Assembly: GCA_030550205.1 (NCBI GenBank)
Contig: JAUQPS010000001.1
Coordinates: 1-58,784, forward strand
Length of the DNA: 58,784 nucleotides
Direction: 5' to 3'
DNA from: a bacterium
Lineage (GTDB): Bacteria > Hydrothermota > Hydrothermia > LBFQ01 > DSFT01
Of the stretch, positions 54,576-58,784 are shown in pieces; positions within the stretch are counted from its first letter, which is position 1; each line of letters opens with the position of its first letter. The notes beneath the pieces were generated by a model. It saw nothing but the letters and a program-made list of their open reading frames with translations. It did not search any database and had not been told where the DNA came from. The position numbers and the translations under genes are program-made.

Positions 54576-56780
54576 ATGGCTACGCTTTTGTTGATCGCAG
54601 GCTTAGGCTTGCCGAACAACCTTTTAATAGAGAATAGAGGACAAGTAAGTCCTCATATTGCTTTTTATACGCTAAATGGTATTGTGATAAATCATAATGG
54701 AACTATAGAGATAGGAAATATAAAATTCTTTTTGAAAAATTCCAAAAGATATAGGATATATCCTCAATTTCAGGAAGGTGAGTTCGCATATGTAAATAGT
54801 AATCAAACGATAAAGGCTAAATCTTATAGAAGTGTGAGATTGAAAAGTGTATATGATGGAATAGATTTGGTTATAAATGGCATGGATAATAATAAGTTTG
54901 AATTTTACTTTGAAATAAAGCCTTATGCAGATGTAGATAAGATAAAAATTATAACTAACATTTCTCCTCAATTAAAAGGAGATAGTGTAATTATTGGTAA
55001 TATAGTAATTTCAAATGTTAAGGCTTTTAGTGGCTCGCAAGAAGTTAAAGTTCAAACAATTATTAAAGATAATGAAATATCCTATAATGTTACTAATTAT
55101 GATAAATCAAAAACGTTAATTATTGACCCTATTGTAGCAATGTTAGTAAGTGCTCATAATGATATTGTAAATTCTCTTGCTTATGATACTTTAACTAATA
55201 GTATTTTGGCGGTTGGTTGTACTAATGGTTCAGGAGCATTTAGTTCAAATCCTCAAACTTCGTTTGGTGGTGTGGGTCCAGGTTATTATGATGTATTTAT
55301 CACTAAACTGAGTAGTAGTTTAAATACTCATATTCAAACAACATTTATGGGAAGTGTTCCCAATATTCATGATTGTGCATATGATGTAAAGTTAGATGCA
55401 AATGGTAATGTTTATGTTGCTGGTATGACGGAGAAGGGAGATAGCTTCCCAACTTCTCCATCAATTATTTATGGAACAGTTGGAAATAAAGATGCTTTTT
55501 TAGCTAAATTTGATAATAGTATAACTAATTTAATGAGGGTTTTGATATTTGCAAGTCCTCTTGATGATGAAGCATTTAGTTTATATATTAAAAATGACAA
55601 AATTTTTATAACTGGTTACACTTCAAACACTTCACAATTTACTAATATAGCGCCAAATATATTTGGAACAATTGGAAATAAGGATGCTTTTGTAATATCC
55701 ATAGATACATTTTTTATTACAGCACCAATTTTAGCAATTGTATCATCAAGTGGTGATGATATTTCAAAATCAATAGTAATTGATAATAATCAAAATGTTC
55801 TTATAACAGGATATACGAGTAATCAAACTAATTTTGCTCCTTCAAGAACACTCATTGGTATAGCTGGTGGAAATGATGCCTTTATTACAAAATTGAATTC
55901 TTCATTAAATAATCATTTATCAACTATAATTTTGGCAAGTTCAAATGATGACTATTCAAATACAATTACCTTAGATAGTTTAAATAACATCTTTATTGGA
56001 GGGCAGACTAAAAATAGCTCTAATTTTTCAAGTGGTGCTAATATATTTACTTATGGAACTTTGGGAGGTGTTTCAGATGCTTTTGTTGCCAAATTAGATA
56101 ATAGTTTTCTTAATCCAAGAATTGCTATTCTTACAAGTCCTGGTAGTAATTTGCTTTCTGATTCAGAAATGGTTAAAGGAATTATAGTAGATAAATCTAG
56201 TCAGTTTGTTTATGCAGTTGGATTTACTCATAACTCTTCAAACTTTACGCCGAATCAAACAATTTATGGAACAACTTCTGGTTCTGGTCAGTTTGATGCT
56301 TTTTTAGTTAGTTTGAATAATGATTTAAGCTCACTTTATAAAACTTACATTTATGCAGGTAGTGATGATGATTATGCTTCTTATGTTACGCAGGCTTATG
56401 GTGTAACTTATATTGGGGGTTATACAATTTATGGAACAAATTTTATATGTAATAGTTGTTCAAATAAGTATGTTTATGGTCCATTTATGAATGCATTTGA
56501 CGGATTTGTTATTCTTCATGATGTTCCATATAATAGTAGTGAAACAAAAAATAACAATTTAGTTTATTATAGAAATGGCTATATTGTATTTAATGTTAAT
56601 AAACCGACTTATTTGGGTTTTGATGTATATGATTTGAGGGGAAGATTAGTTTTAAGTAAATCTATTGGTTATGTATTGGGTGGTGAGTATAAAGTTAAAT
56701 TTGATAGAAAGGGTGTTTATGTTGTTATGGTTAAAGTAGGAGATGAAGTTAGAATTATTAAGGTAGGTAATTATGAGTAA
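54576..56780 (+). CDS. Secreted DUF7948/SBBP-type repeat protein with C-terminal sorting-type domain
   Basis: 734 residues. The N-terminal domain (about 14-190) starts LPNNLLIENRGQVSPHIAFY, the DUF7948 pattern. About six degenerate SBBP propeller units follow (NVYVAGMTEKGDSFPTSPSI, VLITGYTSNQTNFAPSRTLI, VYAVGFTHNSSNFTPNQTIY), each with a DAF(L/I/V) strand. The end (YLGFDVYDLRGRLVLSKSIG, GVYVVMVKVGDEVRIIKVG) is a type IX type A-like sorting domain. The start is fixed by TAG immediately upstream; MATLLLIAGLG is an ultrashort signal. Probably surface-displayed; function unknown. Confidence 0.75.
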   Translation: MATLLLIAGLGLPNNLLIENRGQVSPHIAFYTLNGIVINHNGTIEIGNIKFFLKNSKRYRIYPQFQEGEFAYVNSNQTIKAKSYRSVRLKSVYDGIDLVINGMDNNKFEFYFEIKPYADVDKIKIITNISPQLKGDSVIIGNIVISNVKAFSGSQEVKVQTIIKDNEISYNVTNYDKSKTLIIDPIVAMLVSAHNDIVNSLAYDTLTNSILAVGCTNGSGAFSSNPQTSFGGVGPGYYDVFITKLSSSLNTHIQTTFMGSVPNIHDCAYDVKLDANGNVYVAGMTEKGDSFPTSPSIIYGTVGNKDAFLAKFDNSITNLMRVLIFASPLDDEAFSLYIKNDKIFITGYTSNTSQFTNIAPNIFGTIGNKDAFVISIDTFFITAPILAIVSSSGDDISKSIVIDNNQNVLITGYTSNQTNFAPSRTLIGIAGGNDAFITKLNSSLNNHLSTIILASSNDDYSNTITLDSLNNIFIGGQTKNSSNFSSGANIFTYGTLGGVSDAFVAKLDNSFLNPRIAILTSPGSNLLSDSEMVKGIIVDKSSQFVYAVGFTHNSSNFTPNQTIYGTTSGSGQFDAFLVSLNNDLSSLYKTYIYAGSDDDYASYVTQAYGVTYIGGYTIYGTNFICNSCSNKYVYGPFMNAFDGFVILHDVPYNSSETKNNNLVYYRNGYIVFNVNKPTYLGFDVYDLRGRLVLSKSIGYVLGGEYKVKFDRKGVYVVMVKVGDEVRIIKVGNYE

Positions 56781-56819
56781 TAAGGAAAAATCTATTTCTT
56801 TGAATAGGAGGTTAAGGCT

Positions 56820-56870
56820 ATGATAAAACCATATAAAAAACAACATAGAGAGCAGGAGATAGCATCATGA
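56820..56870 (+). CDS. Possible 16-codon leader ORF
   Basis: ATG 56820 has a good AGGAGG (56806-56811) and encodes MIKPYKKQHREQEIAS, ending TGA 56868-56870, which overlaps the ATG of the next gene. No homology is recognisable. It could couple translation to the following SBBP gene rather than make a functional peptide. Confidence 0.35.
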   Translation: MIKPYKKQHREQEIAS

Positions 56871-58784
56871 TAATGCTAAGCGTGATGATATCTTTTGTCT
56901 CAGCTATGGGTGGTAATGTTGTAAATAGCTATGACCCTTCTATTATAAAAGAATGGCTCAATTCCTATCCCTATCTCTATAAAGGTTTCACACCCAATAA
57001 AGGCCAACTTGCTACTATAGATGGAAAGATAGCTGAAAATGTTGTTTTCTATTCAAGGAATGGAAATATGGGTATATTCATAACTGAAAATGGAATGAGT
57101 TATGTGATATATGATATTGAGAAAAAGGAAGTTTCAAAAGATAATAAAGAGCCATCTTTACCTATAAATAAAGAACCTGAAAATTCTATATTACACTATT
57201 CGAGAATAGACTATGAGCTAATAGGAGGGAAGATAAAAAAAGAGAATATTATCTATCAAGATGAACTACCAGGATATGAGAACTTTTATTTAGCACATTG
57301 TCCAGATGGAATACTATTTGTAAAGAGTTATAGGAAGGTTATCATAAAAGATATATATCCTGGAATAGATTGGATATTTAGGTATGATGGTAATGGCAAT
57401 TTTCATCATGAGTTTGAGGTAAAAAATCCCCAGTTGATATCACAAATAAAGCTAAAAGTAAAATATGCTGATATAGAGTTAGCAGATAATGGAAAGTCAA
57501 TAATTTTATCAACGCCAATTGGAAAGATAAAGGATGGGAATTTAATAGGGTATCAAGGGAATAATATAGTAGAAGTGAGTTATAGACTAAAAGAAAATGA
57601 CTTATTAACATTTGAAGCTATTGACTATGACAAAAATAAATCATTACTAATTGACCCTTATGCTCTTGTATGGGGGACTTATTATGGAGGGGATTATGAT
57701 GATATTGGTTGGTCTATCGCAGTGGATGCACAGGGTAATATATTTCTGACAGGTGAATCATGGTCAACTAACTTCCCAGTTCAAAATCCTTATCAAGGAG
57801 TCTGCAATGGATGTCCTAATAATCCTGATGTTTTTATATTGAAATTTAATAATTCGGGAGTAAGACAATGGGCTACTTATTATGGGGGGACTGATTATGA
57901 CTATGGCTATTCTCTTACTACGGATGCAAATAGCAATGTATTTATAACAGGAAGAACATTTTCAGCTAATTTTCCAACCTATAATCCAGGTGGAGGTGCT
58001 TATTATGATAATAGTTGTGGAGGATGTACAACTTATTCTGATGCTTTTATTGTAAAGTTTTCTAATTCAGGGACATTATTATGGACTACTTATTACGGAG
58101 GAAGTAATTATGATTATGGTTCTTCTATTACAACAGATGCTAATGGTAATGTGTTTTTGACTGGATATACTTATTCAACTGATTTTCCAACCTATAACCC
58201 AGGTGGAGGTGCTTATTTTCAGTCAAATTATGCTGGTTATATGGATGTTTTTATATTAAAGTTTTCTAATTCAGGAATTTTGCAGTGGGCCACTTATTAT
58301 GGAGGGAATGACTTTGATGAAGCTCGCTCAATTACAACAGATGATAATGGTAATGTATTTTTAACAGGAAAGACGAAATCAACTAACTTTCCAACTCAAA
58401 ATGCTGGTGGATATTTTGATGGAACTTGTGGGACTGACGGAAATTGCAATGGTGGTTATTATGATGCTTTTATTTTAAAGTTTGATAATTCAGGTCAAAG
58501 GTTGTGGGCTACTTATTATGGAGGAAGTAGAGATGAAACTGGTTATTCTATTGCAGTAGATGATAGTGGTAAGTTGTTTGTAACAGGAAGAACACTTTCA
58601 AATGATTTTCCAACTCAAGATGCTGGTAATGGTGCTTATTATGATAATAGTTGTGGGACTGATGGAAATTGTAATTTTGATGGGATAATGTATTACTCTG
58701 ATGCCTTTATACTAAGATTCTCTAATTCAGGTGTTCTACAATGGGCTACCTATTATGGAGGCAGTAATCAGGATGATGCTTATA
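56867..58784 (+). CDS. DUF7948/SBBP-repeat secreted protein, 3'-truncated by window edge
   Basis: An open frame of 639 visible codons continues past the window. An N-terminal DUF7948 domain (LYKGFTPNKGQLATIDGKIA, YPGIDWIFRYDGNGNFHHEF, LLIDPYALVWGTYYGG) is followed by clear SBBP repeats. Each repeat reads W(A/T)TYYGG, then SI(A/T)TDANGNVFLTG, FPT and DAFI(L/V)KFSNSG. Several contain Cys-rich inserts (CNGCPN, CGGCTT, CGTDGNC) likely to form disulfides. The N-terminus is MIMLSVMISFVSAMGG. A paralogue of the preceding gene but with a much more regular propeller. The SBBP family is associated with outer-surface beta-propellers; function unknown. Confidence 0.78.
   Translation, partial: MIMLSVMISFVSAMGGNVVNSYDPSIIKEWLNSYPYLYKGFTPNKGQLATIDGKIAENVVFYSRNGNMGIFITENGMSYVIYDIEKKEVSKDNKEPSLPINKEPENSILHYSRIDYELIGGKIKKENIIYQDELPGYENFYLAHCPDGILFVKSYRKVIIKDIYPGIDWIFRYDGNGNFHHEFEVKNPQLISQIKLKVKYADIELADNGKSIILSTPIGKIKDGNLIGYQGNNIVEVSYRLKENDLLTFEAIDYDKNKSLLIDPYALVWGTYYGGDYDDIGWSIAVDAQGNIFLTGESWSTNFPVQNPYQGVCNGCPNNPDVFILKFNNSGVRQWATYYGGTDYDYGYSLTTDANSNVFITGRTFSANFPTYNPGGGAYYDNSCGGCTTYSDAFIVKFSNSGTLLWTTYYGGSNYDYGSSITTDANGNVFLTGYTYSTDFPTYNPGGGAYFQSNYAGYMDVFILKFSNSGILQWATYYGGNDFDEARSITTDDNGNVFLTGKTKSTNFPTQNAGGYFDGTCGTDGNCNGGYYDAFILKFDNSGQRLWATYYGGSRDETGYSIAVDDSGKLFVTGRTLSNDFPTQDAGNGAYYDNSCGTDGNCNFDGIMYYSDAFILRFSNSGVLQWATYYGGSNQDDAY
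57671..58784 (+). repeat. Tandem SBBP repeats within the coding sequence
   Basis: The TGG of the WxTYYGG unit starts at 57671, 57869, 58082, 58286, 58505 and 58742, giving periods of 198-237 nt (66-79 residues). Length varies through loop inserts carrying Cys pairs. The array continues beyond the window. Confidence 0.8.

Overview
The window is about 59 kb of compact, AT-rich bacterial chromosome. It holds core ribosomal and transcription genes, lipid A synthesis (lpxD), OmpA-type barrels, a TolQ/ExbB-ExbD-TonB set, SurA/Skp-like chaperones, RseP and YajC. The organism is therefore a diderm (Gram-negative-type) bacterium. Type IX-like C-terminal sorting domains, a PorV-like barrel, DUF7948/SBBP proteins, an M32 Taq-type carboxypeptidase and the low GC suggest an uncultivated, perhaps thermophilic, FCB-related lineage such as WOR-3. 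That placement is inference only; no marker search was possible. Genes are packed tightly, with many 1-50 nt overlaps, including overlapping 3' ends of convergent genes.

Layout. 1-3.2 kb: end of a universal stress protein, ribE, then a leftward operon (propeller-like protein, diadenylate cyclase cdaA, YbbR/CdaR). 3.2-10 kb: a merged ribosomal superoperon (rpmJ-rpsM-rpsK-rpsD-rpoA-rplQ-trxA, then rplM-rpsI-rpsB-tsf-kbl). 10-14.2 kb: an accessory strip with an ankyrin remnant, purA, a rhodanese lipoprotein, a decayed uvsE pseudogene and a first type II restriction-modification pair. 14.2-20.6 kb: tal, a SurA-like chaperone, folD, nuoA-nuoB, a membrane sensor-like protein and a large OmpA protein. 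20.7-22.6 kb: a second restriction-modification pair. 22.6-26.4 kb: double-hotdog thioesterase, YfhO-like membrane protein, RNA 2',3'-cyclic phosphodiesterase. 26.4-37.6 kb: an envelope operon (PorV-like barrel, 864-residue TPR protein, TolQ/ExbB, two ExbD, TonB, FlgD/OmpA-like protein), two TlpA thioredoxins, a dehydrogenase and a propeller protein. 37.6-42.4 kb: leftward FkbM methyltransferase-rseP-lpxD, rightward HDAC-family deacetylase plus a small CC-ending protein, and a GC-rich acquired acetyltransferase. 42.4-47 kb: secreted M14 peptidase, a barrel and an M32 carboxypeptidase. 47-49.5 kb: a leftward envelope operon with a tRNA-Ser(CGA) embedded in it. 49.7-53.6 kb: rpmA-rpsL-rpsG followed by a dehydrogenase, an M50 protease and an SDR. 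53.6-54.4 kb: leftward yajC-def. 54.5 kb to the end: two tandem DUF7948/SBBP secreted proteins, the first behind a structured leader.

Two window-wide patterns stand out. First, about twenty transcription units start with the same sequence, close to CTTTAAAATTTTCA, ending only a few bases before the start codon. This reads as an extended -10 promoter driving leaderless or near-leaderless mRNAs; internal operon genes use Shine-Dalgarno sites instead. Second, many predicted exported proteins begin with an ultrashort hydrophobic segment lacking the usual Lys/Arg n-region ([24 protein letters not shown]). In several of them in-frame stops just upstream rule out a longer N-terminus. These two patterns, the PorV-TPR-TolQ-ExbD-ExbD-TonB operon and the hairpin leader at 54.5 kb are the leads most worth following.
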